DNA of 64,000 nt from Ruminococcus sp. (GTDB lineage Bacteria > Bacillota > Clostridia > Oscillospirales > Ruminococcaceae), in the NCBI RefSeq assembly GCF_024692365.1, contig NZ_JAILMR010000114.1, positions 1-64,000 on the forward strand, given 5' to 3'. Both the position numbers and the translations under genes were made by a program. Below the pieces are notes generated by a model. That model worked only from the letters and a program-made list of their open reading frames with translations, was not told the origin of the DNA and did no database searches. Shown piece by piece: positions 34,764 to 43,189 of this stretch. Numbering within the stretch: position 1 is the stretch's first letter; every line of letters begins with the position of its first letter.

Positions 34764-36386
34764 TTATGCAGGCTGATTAGAAGTATTCTCGGACTCTTCC
34801 TCAAACTTATCCCAGTCAAAATCGTCATCCTCATCGATCTGGCTGCTGCTGTAAGAAGATGAAGAACTACCCATAATAGAATTGTACATCTCATCGCCCA
34901 GAGTTTCCTTGAGCTTGTTCATGAAGCCTTCGGTATCGCAAGTTGACAGATACTCGTTCATCTGCTCCTCATCAAGAGCATTGTAGACCTTTGCATCGCT
35001 ACTGATCTTGTCAACGTCGGAAGCCTCAGTCTTTTTGCTGGTCATAGTCATTGTGAATGCATTTTCGCCACCGAAACCGAAGTCGAAAGAAACATTTACA
35101 TCATCAGCAGTAGATGTGGACTTGATCTCAAGCCAGCCTGAATTAGCACTGTTTTCCTCGTTCTCGCTGATATCGATCCTTATTGTACCTGCAAAGTTCT
35201 CGCCAACGTTCTTCATATCAGTAACAGTGTAAACGACCTTCATGGTCTCCTTGCCGTCCTCAGTAGAAGAAATTGTGTAAGAACCGTTAACTGTATCATT
35301 CTCGCTCTTCAGTGCGCCGTGTGCGCTCATAACTTCGCCGTCACCTGAATCGAAAGTCATATCCAGACCTTCAGCATTTTCATCGCTTACAGTAACGATC
35401 TTCAACTCACCCTCTTCATCGGAAGGCTTGAGGTAGAAACCTGTGAACTCACCATCGCTGTTCTCATATGTCTCAAGAACAACAGAGCTTTCATCGTTGA
35501 TATCACCGTTAACTTCTTCAAGCATCTTGTCGATAGCTTCTTCATAGCTGGGTGTAGAGGATTCTTCACCATACTTAGCCATAGACTGATTTGCAGCGTC
35601 AACGCCCTGCTCATACAGCTTTTTGAAGTTCTCATCGCCCTTAGCCTTTTCAAGAACAGCCTTAGCAACCTTCTGAGCGTCAGCTGCTGTCAGGTCATAG
35701 GACTTGGAAGTGTATTCATAAGTAAGACCGTCGATGTCGCCGCTCTTCTTGCCTTCCTCCTTAGCCTCGGGGAAGTTATCCTTAACGACCTTCTCATAAT
35801 CCTTGATATCAGCCTCGAATGCCTCAACATCGAAATCGATGCTCTCAGCAGTCTTAGCGTATTCGCTGAGATCTACGCCAACAGAATCTGTCACATACTT
35901 CTCAGCTTCATCCTTATTTACCTTGATATAAGCTTCGGACAGTTCGGGAACTCTTACATACATTTCCTCGCTGTTCTCTCTGCTGTATATCTGATTTACA
36001 GTTACGACTTTCTCGCCGCCGTATGTCAGAACGATATCGCCGCTCTCATTTCCGTCTTTCTGCTTGCTGGATACAGTCATGCCGAAATCCTTGGGAGCTG
36101 TGGGCATCTCTTTTGTCAGAGCAGGACCAAAGCTTACATTGAAAGAACCCTCATAAGCGTAGTCAACATCGCCCTTAGCGATACCGGCTGCTCTGTCGAG
36201 AGTATTGCTGATGTTCTCAGCCATAACGCTCAGCTTAGGAGAAACTTCAACTGTGCTGTTGCTCTTTGTCTTCTCATTTTCCTTATCTGCGTTCTTGTTC
36301 AATACAAAATAACCAACGCCGGAGCCGACAACTGCGACACCGAGTACACCTGCAAGTACGGGTGTAAGTACATTCTTCTTTACCAT
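34764..36386 (-). CDS. Membrane-anchored surface protein, unknown
   Basis: 540 residues from the ATG at 36386, six bases after GGAGGT; the longer frame starts in unrelated sequence. One N-terminal helix (PVLAGVLGVAVVGSGVGYFVL) without a clear cleavage site anchors it outside. The body is acidic and rich in Ser, Asp and Glu with beta strands, a long helical stretch (about 170-290), and a C-terminus with SSSSSYSSS and an acidic tail. Family not recognised with certainty. Single-gene unit with its own promoter and terminator. Confidence 0.75.
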   Translation of the reverse strand: MVKKNVLTPVLAGVLGVAVVGSGVGYFVLNKNADKENEKTKSNSTVEVSPKLSVMAENISNTLDRAAGIAKGDVDYAYEGSFNVSFGPALTKEMPTAPKDFGMTVSSKQKDGNESGDIVLTYGGEKVVTVNQIYSRENSEEMYVRVPELSEAYIKVNKDEAEKYVTDSVGVDLSEYAKTAESIDFDVEAFEADIKDYEKVVKDNFPEAKEEGKKSGDIDGLTYEYTSKSYDLTAADAQKVAKAVLEKAKGDENFKKLYEQGVDAANQSMAKYGEESSTPSYEEAIDKMLEEVNGDINDESSVVLETYENSDGEFTGFYLKPSDEEGELKIVTVSDENAEGLDMTFDSGDGEVMSAHGALKSENDTVNGSYTISSTEDGKETMKVVYTVTDMKNVGENFAGTIRIDISENEENSANSGWLEIKSTSTADDVNVSFDFGFGGENAFTMTMTSKKTEASDVDKISSDAKVYNALDEEQMNEYLSTCDTEGFMNKLKETLGDEMYNSIMGSSSSSYSSSQIDEDDDFDWDKFEEESENTSNQPA

Positions 36387-36489
36387 AATGCTACCTCCAA
36401 AAGTTTTGTCTGTGTTATTCTCTCTTTCTTGCCTACCGACAGCAGACACCAGTTCTCGCAAAGCGGAGTCTGCGTCTTTCTGCAACTTA

Positions 36490-36518
36490 AATATAACACA
36501 TTTTCAATATACTGTCAA
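36490..36518 (-). promoter_or_regulatory. Promoter of the anchored surface protein gene
   Basis: Minus strand TTGACA (36513-36518), 17-base spacer, TATATT (36490-36495). Confidence 0.75.
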
Positions 36519-36631
36519 TAGTGAATATATTACAAATTATCTCTTATTACTAACCTGAATTAGGGCAATTTCGGGCATTTCCGACAACGATGCGACATCA
36601 AAATGATAGCAGAGTGACAGTTTTGTGACGG

Positions 36632-39151
36632 TCACTGATTGACCTCTACACCGTAGCTTGCACACAGTGTTTGCAGGGCAAGTTTGTAACCCAGACCGAT
36701 AGTCTTTGCCTTCCAGCCGTTCTTGTTGTATATCTCCATAGCTACTACCGAGCGTTCATCATTAAGACCTGTTATCTCATAATTGCAAAGCTCTTTACCG
36801 CCACAGCTTATGTGGACGGTAGGCTTGCTTACATGGCTGAAATCCTGACCTTCCTTGTCACCATAGATAGCGAAAGCCACTGCCAGCCTTGTTATATCCG
36901 CATCGAGTTTTGAAAGCTCGACCGTGAACATTCTTGTCATCTGAGGATGATTGTTCACCGCCTTGTCAACAGAAACTTTCTGACCGAAGAAAACCAGATC
37001 TGCATCGCTCCTTACCTTTCTGGTGTCATTCAGCAGGAATACGTAACCGTCAATATCAATACCCTCTTCCGCCTGATAATCCATATCGATGACCAACATC
37101 TGAGAAGCATAGTCGTTAAGGTTGAATCTTGCACCGCTCACCAGCTTGACAGCACCATTATCCTCATCAGCCGTGATATTCTCAGGTGCCACATCGATTA
37201 TCTCGTCATCGGCAGTATTGTTCTGCTCACCGACTACTTCTGCAACAGCTTCGGGGATAGTTTCAACTTCAGGTTCTTCGGTCACGATTTCATCAGATTT
37301 TTCCTCAACCGCGGGTTCAGCTTCCGCTATTTCGGGTTCAAACTCAGGTACAGAAATCTCTTCAACAGCGGGTTCTTCTGCAACAATTTCAGAAGAAATT
37401 TCCTCAACAACAGGAGCAGTTTCCGCTATTTCGGGTTCAACCTCGGGTACAGAAACATCCTCAATAACAGGTTCTTCTGTCTCAATTTCAGCAGAAATTT
37501 CCTCAACTACGGGTTCATTTTCCGCTATTTCGGGTTCAATCTCGGGTGCAGAAATCTCTTCAACAGCAGATTCTTCTGTCACTATTTGAGCAGATGTTTC
37601 CTCGACTACGAGTTCTGTTTCCGCTATTTCTGGTTCTAACTCGGGTACAGAAATCTCTTCAACAGCAGGAACATTTTCCACTATTTCAGGTTCAATCTCG
37701 GATGCAGAAACGTCCTCAACTGCACTCTCGACCTTTGCGGGTATAGCCTGCGGAACAGCCGATACGCTAGGTTCGGTTTTACCGCCAAAGCGTACACTCT
37801 CACCAAGCTGTTTCATTCTAGCGAACATTGCCTTAGCCGCACCTTTTTCAATATCATCGGCACTGAACTGCTTCTCGGCGTGTATGCAAATAATTGAATC
37901 TGCATGGTCTATTTCCAGTACACAACAGAAAATATCCTGCTGAACAGAACTCTTCATCATCGTCGCCTTGATGTATCCGTTCCTGTCGTTGCGTACAGTA
38001 TCGGTGTCTATCATTTCTCCGAAATTGCCAAGCTGTGCAGTAAGTCCCGATTCTGCCGCCTCAGCTTTAGTCATTGTTATTATCTCACAGTCGAAATCGT
38101 CAGTACAGTTTTCATAAGATGTGAATCCCACATCGTTAAGCGTGAGAGCGTTTTTGTTCTCGCCCCTCAGTACAGAATAGTCGTCTGATATTACACAAAC
38201 TTCGTCCGCAATTTCCAACTCCATAGGCTTGCGCTCGGGTTCTTCAAGCAGCAGGAATTCTGCGCCGTTAGATTCAGCATAGAGTTCAGCGGTACTTCCC
38301 TTGCAGCCGCCTATCACAACATCTTTACCCGCAAATCCCCTGCCAAGAACGATGTTCTTTTTTATGATATCGACTTCTTTCAGTGCGGGACACTCCGTCA
38401 GCGCACCCTCGCTTATCTCCAGAAAAACAGGCAGCAGAGTGAGCTTTTCAAGATTTTTGCAGCTGAGTTTTTCAAGCACCGTCACGTCGCCGATAGCCGA
38501 CGCATCATTCAGCGACAACATGAACTTTTCAATCTGACCATTTTCCCACTCAATTCCGTTCCTGTCAGTTATTGAAAGTCTGCCGTCCTTTAACAGCAGA
38601 GCCGCATTTTCCTCAGCAAAACTACCGCCTGCATAATTCAGCTGCCAGAAGACCTGACTGCCGTTTTTGAAACCTTTGCGTTCAAAACCAAAAGCATTTG
38701 ATGTTTGTTCACCCTCTGAATAAGAACTGCGTGTCACAGTGATATCCAGCTTATCTGCGATATCGGTATTAGAAAAAAGATCAGCTACCGCTTTCAGCTT
38801 GCTTTCGGCAGAATCATCAACAGCCGATACTATCTTATAAGAAAGACAATCAGCCCTGCCCTGTGCGCCAAGACTGCACTTCATATCGTCAAAGATCTGT
38901 CTGTCATCAGCACTCAGAGATGCAGGATCACTGCCCGACCATGCCATAAACAGCATCTGCGGAAGTTCAAACTCACCGCCCTCTTTAGCAAAAATCAGCC
39001 CGTCATCATCACGAACTACCCTAACACCCGATGTACTGTCAAACCCGACACCGGTGATGCCGTTATTTGCAAATACCTGCGCAAGTACATCATCATTTAT
39101 TTTATATGTTATGAGTTTGCACTGTGTTTCGTTCAGATTAATGTTTTCCAT
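36632..39151 (-). CDS. TerD-domain protein with repeat linker
   Basis: 839 residues from the ATG at 39151 with GAGGAGG 9 bases before it. Residues 1-460 are an alpha/beta region with one LRR_5-like part (LEKLTLLPVFLEISEGALTECPALKEVDI). Residues about 470-640 are acidic tandem repeats of 33 residues. Residues about 660-839 form a TerD domain (calcium-binding, tellurium-resistance/stress family) with DIDGYVFLLN and the YEITGLNDERSVVAMEIYNKNGWKA block conserved. TerD proteins act in membrane-linked stress complexes, often with TerC or kinases. No ter partner genes are here. The extra N-terminal half is not part of canonical TerD. Confidence 0.82.
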   Translation of the reverse strand: MENINLNETQCKLITYKINDDVLAQVFANNGITGVGFDSTSGVRVVRDDDGLIFAKEGGEFELPQMLFMAWSGSDPASLSADDRQIFDDMKCSLGAQGRADCLSYKIVSAVDDSAESKLKAVADLFSNTDIADKLDITVTRSSYSEGEQTSNAFGFERKGFKNGSQVFWQLNYAGGSFAEENAALLLKDGRLSITDRNGIEWENGQIEKFMLSLNDASAIGDVTVLEKLSCKNLEKLTLLPVFLEISEGALTECPALKEVDIIKKNIVLGRGFAGKDVVIGGCKGSTAELYAESNGAEFLLLEEPERKPMELEIADEVCVISDDYSVLRGENKNALTLNDVGFTSYENCTDDFDCEIITMTKAEAAESGLTAQLGNFGEMIDTDTVRNDRNGYIKATMMKSSVQQDIFCCVLEIDHADSIICIHAEKQFSADDIEKGAAKAMFARMKQLGESVRFGGKTEPSVSAVPQAIPAKVESAVEDVSASEIEPEIVENVPAVEEISVPELEPEIAETELVVEETSAQIVTEESAVEEISAPEIEPEIAENEPVVEEISAEIETEEPVIEDVSVPEVEPEIAETAPVVEEISSEIVAEEPAVEEISVPEFEPEIAEAEPAVEEKSDEIVTEEPEVETIPEAVAEVVGEQNNTADDEIIDVAPENITADEDNGAVKLVSGARFNLNDYASQMLVIDMDYQAEEGIDIDGYVFLLNDTRKVRSDADLVFFGQKVSVDKAVNNHPQMTRMFTVELSKLDADITRLAVAFAIYGDKEGQDFSHVSKPTVHISCGGKELCNYEITGLNDERSVVAMEIYNKNGWKAKTIGLGYKLALQTLCASYGVEVNQ
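37263..37722 (-). repeat. 99-bp tandem repeat coding a 33-residue acidic unit
   Basis: Four to five imperfect copies of 33 codons in the TerD gene with the core EPEIAE-x-P-VVEE. The alternation of EPE and VVEE blocks is likely an extended, repulsive linker. Bounds are approximate because the first and last units are degenerate. Confidence 0.85.
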
Positions 39152-39226
39152 TGTCGTTTTCCTCCTCATTCTGCGAGAAAAATTTTTTTCTGCCCGCTTT
39201 ACTGCGGCAAAAAGCTTATCATTTGT

Positions 39227-39255
39227 ATTATATCATAATCCATAACAAAAGTAAA
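39227..39255 (-). promoter_or_regulatory. Promoter of the TerD-domain gene
   Basis: Minus strand TTTACT (39250-39255), 17-base spacer, TATAAT (39227-39232). Confidence 0.75.
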
Positions 39256-39536
39256 GATATTGTGAAAAAAATATTGAATTTTGTTTGTGAAAACAAACGT
39301 AGGTCAGAATGCCAAAGAGGAGAGCTTTTGGTCAAGCTTTTCGCGAAAAGATTGCGGAGAGCTCGAGAGGCAGAGCCTCTCGGTCAAGGTGCAAAGGCGA
39401 TGTGGCAATAATGTTACTAATAGAAAAGTGAAGATGTGTTCCTGTCAAAAAAATGCGCGGGCAATACCAAATTGTACGAGCGTGTACCAAAGTATACGAC
39501 CGTATCTTTTGGTATGCGTAAATATTGACCGCGCAT

Positions 39537-39566
39537 GAAATCGGACAGCGAAGCGAATCCGATTTC
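39537..39566 (+). repeat. Conserved-loop hairpin, copy 1
   Basis: Stem GAAATCGGA / TCCGATTTC (9 bp, perfect) around the 12-base loop CAGCGAAGCGAA. Confidence 0.85.
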
Positions 39567-39707
39567 TCGACCCGAGGTACGAGGGGCGACAAACCCGCAG
39601 TACGTCTATCTAAAGCACGAACCTTTGATAGGCGAACTGCATGATAAATGTGTTCTTATCAAAGGTACAGCGATGGACAGTTTCGCCCCTCTCTACGTTC
39701 GGGTCGA

Positions 39708-39737
39708 GTCATCGAATTCGCTTCGCTGTCCGATGAC
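39708..39737 (-). repeat. Conserved-loop hairpin, copy 2
   Basis: On the minus strand: stem GTCATCGGA / TTCGATGAC (one G-T pair) around the loop CAGCGAAGCGAA. Confidence 0.82.
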
Positions 39738-39965
39738 GGCGCGGGCGGTCTGTGCGCCCAGCTGGAAAGTGAATGTCGATGATTTTCTGCTCCGTCGGAT
39801 TTTTGTGACCGCCCGCTTTTTGACATGGCGTGGAGGTAGTCAGCTATTGAATTGATTGTGGTCGCGTCGCTTTCGTGCCTCTCGAGCTCTCCGCAAGCCT
39901 TTCGCGAAAGGCTTGACCCAAAGCTCTCCTCCTTGGCATTCCTCACTCATTTTCTGCACCCCATA

Positions 39966-39997
39966 CAACAAAAAACCCCGACATAAGTCGAGGTTTT
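39966..39997 (-). terminator. Terminator-like hairpin right of copy 1
   Basis: Minus strand AAAACCTCGAC / GTCGGGGTTTT (one G-U pair) then TTTTG. No minus-strand gene upstream of it was found in 40000-40300, so what it stops is unclear. Confidence 0.5.
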
Positions 39998-40284
39998 CTG
40001 CGAAGTATAGAAGTATATATGAAGAAAAAATATGAGGATCGCTTGATCATTTTTCTGCCTGCTTTCCCTCGTCCCGCCATAGCTTTGAACCATGGTCGAG
40101 ACGAAAGAAGAGGTGGAGAAATTGGAGAAAAAAATATATGAAAAAAAGTTATTTATCTAATGCTTTGCTACTGTTCTTTAGCTTGTTTATATCATACTCT
40201 TTTTATTTGATAATTGTGTGAAAACTTAAAAAAATATAAGCGAAAAAAGATCAGACATTTCCCATAAAAAAGCATAAAAATCTC

Positions 40285-40313
40285 TTTACAAATCAGCAAT
40301 GATTTGGTATAAT
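40285..40313 (+). promoter_or_regulatory. Promoter of the DUF5662 gene
   Basis: TTTACA (40285-40290), 17-base spacer, TATAAT (40308-40313). The 40000-40284 stretch left of it is AT-rich with one hairpin (TCGTC / GACGA near 40069-40106) and no gene. Confidence 0.75.
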
Positions 40314-40384
40314 AGATGGAGAAAAGTGCCTATACGGCGCGAAATCACGAAAATCATCACGAAAAATTAAGGAAGTGTTCAGCT

Positions 40385-40927
40385 ATGGACAGTGTCACCC
40401 GTGAAAAGGCACTGAAACATTTCAAGACAGTTGCACGTCACCGCCATGAGGTTATGAAGAACTGTTTCCGTGCAGGTATTCCCCTTCAGGGTCTGACCCA
40501 CGATCTGTCTAAATTTTCAATTGAAGAATTCTCTTACGGAGTAAAATATTTTCAGGGTAACCGCTCACCTCATGAGGGTGAAAGAGATGCATACGGATTT
40601 TCCTATGCATGGATGCACCACAAGGGTCGCAACAAGCACCATTTTGAGTACTGGACTGACTACGATCCTGTCACAAGGGTCATGAGTCCCGTAAAGATAC
40701 CGCTGAAATATGTCAAGGAAATGTTCTGCGACAGAGTTGCGGCAAGCAAGATATATATGAAAGAAAAGTACAACGACGGTTCTGCGCTGGCGTATTTCAT
40801 GAAGGGCAAAAGCACCCGCATGATCCACCCCGAGACCTCTGCACTGCTGGAAAAACTTCTGGTGATGCTGAAAAACAAAGGCGAACGCCGAACTTTCGCG
40901 TATATCAGAAAGCTAAAAGATTACTGA
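40385..40927 (+). CDS. DUF5662 family protein
   Basis: 180 residues from the ATG at 40385 after AAGGAAG; the longer frame adds 23 residues that overlap the promoter region. Histidine- and aspartate-rich: LTHDLSKFS near residue 40, MHHKGRNKHHFEYW near 78 and HPETSALLEKLL near the end. The HD pairs resemble a metal-dependent phosphohydrolase without the full HD-domain pattern. Members are sometimes mislabelled catalase; no evidence supports that here. Single gene, followed 40 bases later by the GGDEF gene. Confidence 0.8.
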   Translation: MDSVTREKALKHFKTVARHRHEVMKNCFRAGIPLQGLTHDLSKFSIEEFSYGVKYFQGNRSPHEGERDAYGFSYAWMHHKGRNKHHFEYWTDYDPVTRVMSPVKIPLKYVKEMFCDRVAASKIYMKEKYNDGSALAYFMKGKSTRMIHPETSALLEKLLVMLKNKGERRTFAYIRKLKDY

Positions 40928-40967
40928 TCTGTCAAACAAGAATAATACAATCAGAAGGATGACTGCC

Positions 40968-42860
40968 ATGAGTAATAATCACAAGATCATCGGTATAATC
41001 TGCGCCGGCATACATGATTCGGGAACACAGAATTCTGTGCTTTCTCTGATACATGAAGCCGATAAACGCGGATACAGATCCGTTGTTATCAGCAATTTCA
41101 CATATTATGGAATCGATTACACCCGTGCCGAATCCGAGGTATTCAGCCTGATGGATTCGCCTGTGTTCGATGGTCTTATCCTCATGCCCGAAAGCATAAA
41201 GAGCGAGCAGCTGTGGCAGAAAGTTCTCGAACACGCAAAGGCATCTGGTAAGCCCTTTGTCTGCGTTGACCGTGATGTTCCCGATTGTTTCAGCGTGACT
41301 TTCAGCTACGGAAGTTCCTTTGAACAGGTCGTAAGGCATATGGTGGAAGTTCACAAACCCAAACGTCTGAATTTTATAGGAGGAATGGAAAACAACAGTT
41401 TTTCGGAAGAAAGGCTGAATGTTTTTAAAAAGGTACTGGCTGAGAACGGACGTGAATTTCAGCCCGAGCGATTTGGTTACGGTCAGTTCTGGGAGAAACC
41501 TACCCTTCAAGTACTGGACAAATTCTACAACGGCGAAACTGAGCCCCCCGATGCAATAATCTGTGTCAACGATACAGAAGCCATGACATGCATAAACTAT
41601 CTCAGAAGCAAAGGCATCGATGTGCCGAAAGACGTTATCGTAAGCGGATTTGATGGCATCGACGAGGAAAGATATATTCTTCCCCGCCTGACCACTGCCG
41701 CCTGTGAACCCGACCAGATGAGCGGAAAATCATTTGATATGCTCGAAGAGATGATGGCAGGCAAAACGCCCGAAGAACGGCTGATAGTCATTCCATACAA
41801 GCTGAGGGTTTCACAGTCATGCGGCTGTATCCCCCACGGTGAAGCAGACAAGATGAGCAAGCTGATGGAGCTGTTCATTTCAATAAAAAACAGTGAAAGA
41901 CACGAGCGCAGTATGTTTGAGTACGGCTCTCACGCAGGTGAACTGAACAGCTACGAACAGTTCGCAAGAATGATACCCAATTTCTGCGAGTGTCCTTCAT
42001 GGTGCTGTATCGACCCTAAATTTCTGAAAGATGACGACAGTGAAAGTGCGGAAGATACTGTATCAGGCGACGAGATGCTGATGTTCGTACATTGTGATAA
42101 CTGCGGAGAGATCGCTTCTCCCGAAACATATACTTTTGATATACCATTTTATCAGAAAGAGCTTCTGCCTGACCTCGATAAAGTGCTTGATAAATACTCG
42201 GCGCTGTTGATCTCACCCCTAAGTTACCGCGGCAACAGCATGGGACATCTTGCCGCCGCAATGGACAGCGAGGGCTTTGATTTTCTTTTCACCCAGAGAC
42301 TGATCAGCAACACCAACGAGATATTTGAAACGCTGAAAACCAAGATACGTCTGCAAAAAGCCTATGCCAAGGTAGCGGATATGCATATGCGCGACCCCAT
42401 GACAGGTATATACAACCGCAGGGGCTTCTATATGCGCATGGATGAACTCAGCAAGAGCGGCATTACCAACTTTGAGCTGTTTTCGATAGACCTTAACAGG
42501 CTCAAATACATAAATGATACCTTCGGGCATTATGCGGGCGACAAAGCTATAATCACAACTTCAGATATCATAAGCAGCACGGCTGGAAATAGTGCGGTGT
42601 GTGCGCGGTTCGGCGGAGATGAGTTCATTGTGGCGATACCCGTAACGGATAGTATTTGTTCTGCCCCCAAATACATGAAGAGCGTTGAGGAAGCGGCAGA
42701 AAGATTCAATTCCGAAGACAACGAACCTTTCAGACTTTCGCTGAGCATCGGTGATGCCTGCCTTAAAGTGTCCAGCAGAGAAAACATCGATCTTGCCATG
42801 AAAGCGGCAGACGAAAAAATGTACGAGTGCAAGCGAAGACATCACGCAGGAAGATGCTGA
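40968..42860 (+). CDS. Diguanylate cyclase with LacI-like sensor domain
   Basis: 630 residues from the ATG at 40968 (GAAGG upstream; an in-frame ATG at 40959 is too close to it). Residues 5-285 match a periplasmic-binding-protein type sugar sensor (Peripla_BP_3) as in LacI repressors but without the DNA-binding HTH. A middle domain of about 290-460 resembles a GAF-type module with cysteines. Residues about 465-630 are GGDEF, with FGGDEF at about 548-552, so the catalytic site is intact; I see no RxxD inhibitory site just before it. No signal peptide or membrane helix. A cytosolic sugar-responsive c-di-GMP synthase is the likely role. Confidence 0.9.
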   Translation: MSNNHKIIGIICAGIHDSGTQNSVLSLIHEADKRGYRSVVISNFTYYGIDYTRAESEVFSLMDSPVFDGLILMPESIKSEQLWQKVLEHAKASGKPFVCVDRDVPDCFSVTFSYGSSFEQVVRHMVEVHKPKRLNFIGGMENNSFSEERLNVFKKVLAENGREFQPERFGYGQFWEKPTLQVLDKFYNGETEPPDAIICVNDTEAMTCINYLRSKGIDVPKDVIVSGFDGIDEERYILPRLTTAACEPDQMSGKSFDMLEEMMAGKTPEERLIVIPYKLRVSQSCGCIPHGEADKMSKLMELFISIKNSERHERSMFEYGSHAGELNSYEQFARMIPNFCECPSWCCIDPKFLKDDDSESAEDTVSGDEMLMFVHCDNCGEIASPETYTFDIPFYQKELLPDLDKVLDKYSALLISPLSYRGNSMGHLAAAMDSEGFDFLFTQRLISNTNEIFETLKTKIRLQKAYAKVADMHMRDPMTGIYNRRGFYMRMDELSKSGITNFELFSIDLNRLKYINDTFGHYAGDKAIITTSDIISSTAGNSAVCARFGGDEFIVAIPVTDSICSAPKYMKSVEEAAERFNSEDNEPFRLSLSIGDACLKVSSRENIDLAMKAADEKMYECKRRHHAGRC

Positions 42861-42872
42861 TGTTCATGTCGA

Positions 42873-43142
42873 TACCAAACGCAAACAAAAAATACCAACG
42901 ATGAAAAAATCTTACCAAACAATACGCGACCGTATCAAAATGTGCGGTCGTATTTTTTTGTACTCAGTGGTACAAATCGGAATACGCAGTACGGTATGAT
43001 CAAACAGTTTCATACCAAAGGATGGGAACTTATACCAAAGGAGAACAAACAGTACCAACGATAAAACGATCATACCAGACCATACCACTGTATACCAAAA
43101 TATACAATCGTATTTTTTCGTATGCGGTGGTACAATTTGGTA
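42873..43142. repeat. 20-bp phased TACCAAA array
   Basis: TACCAAA/C heptamers begin at 42873, 42893, 42913 and 42933 (TATCAAA), then at 43013, 43033, 43053, 43073 (TACCAGA), 43083 (TACCACT) and 43093, so the register is exactly 20 bp over 220 bp with an 80-bp (4 x 20) gap of degenerate sites. Spacers of 13 bp are not conserved. An inverted TTTGGTA ends at 43142. The stretch 42921-42954 also forms a hairpin (AATACGcGACCG with CGGTCGTATT). It lies between converging genes and has no coding content. Confidence 0.85.
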
Positions 43143-43158
43143 TGCTACTGCATATAAT

Positions 43159-43186
43159 AAAAAAGAACGCACCAACAGGTGCGCTC
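43159..43186 (-). terminator. Terminator of the phosphodiesterase gene
   Basis: Minus strand GAGCGCACC / GGTGCGTTC (one G-U pair, 4-base loop) followed by six T. Confidence 0.88.
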
Positions 43187-43189
43187 GCA

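Larger units (their letters stand above)
39307..39941. repeat. Mosaic palindromic element, copy 1
   Basis: About 635 bp with near-identical ends in inverted orientation (ATGCCAA..GGAGGAGAGCTTT..). From outside inward each side holds a 22-bp palindrome (39333-39354 and 39894-39915), a cassette framed by inverted GCGCGGGC/GCCCGCGC-type repeats, a 9-bp hairpin (39537-39566 and 39708-39737), a CTCGACCC...GGGGCGA block, and a centre of about 100 bp. The left cassette carries TACCAAA heptamers 20 bp apart. It codes for no credible protein and has no transposase. It lies between the TerD gene promoter and the DUF5662 gene. Confidence 0.85.

Noticed and set aside
39281-39855. Several open frames of 85-106 codons within the mosaic element
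   Set aside because: They arise from the inverted repeats, are found on both strands, have no ribosome binding site and change frame between copies.
40000-40284. A small RNA on the minus strand ending at the hairpin 39966-39997
   Set aside because: No promoter with acceptable spacing was found, so the terminator-like hairpin alone is not enough.
42873-43142. CRISPR array
   Set aside because: The repeat is only 7 bases with 13-base spacers, there are no 25-40 base repeats, and no cas genes are in the window.
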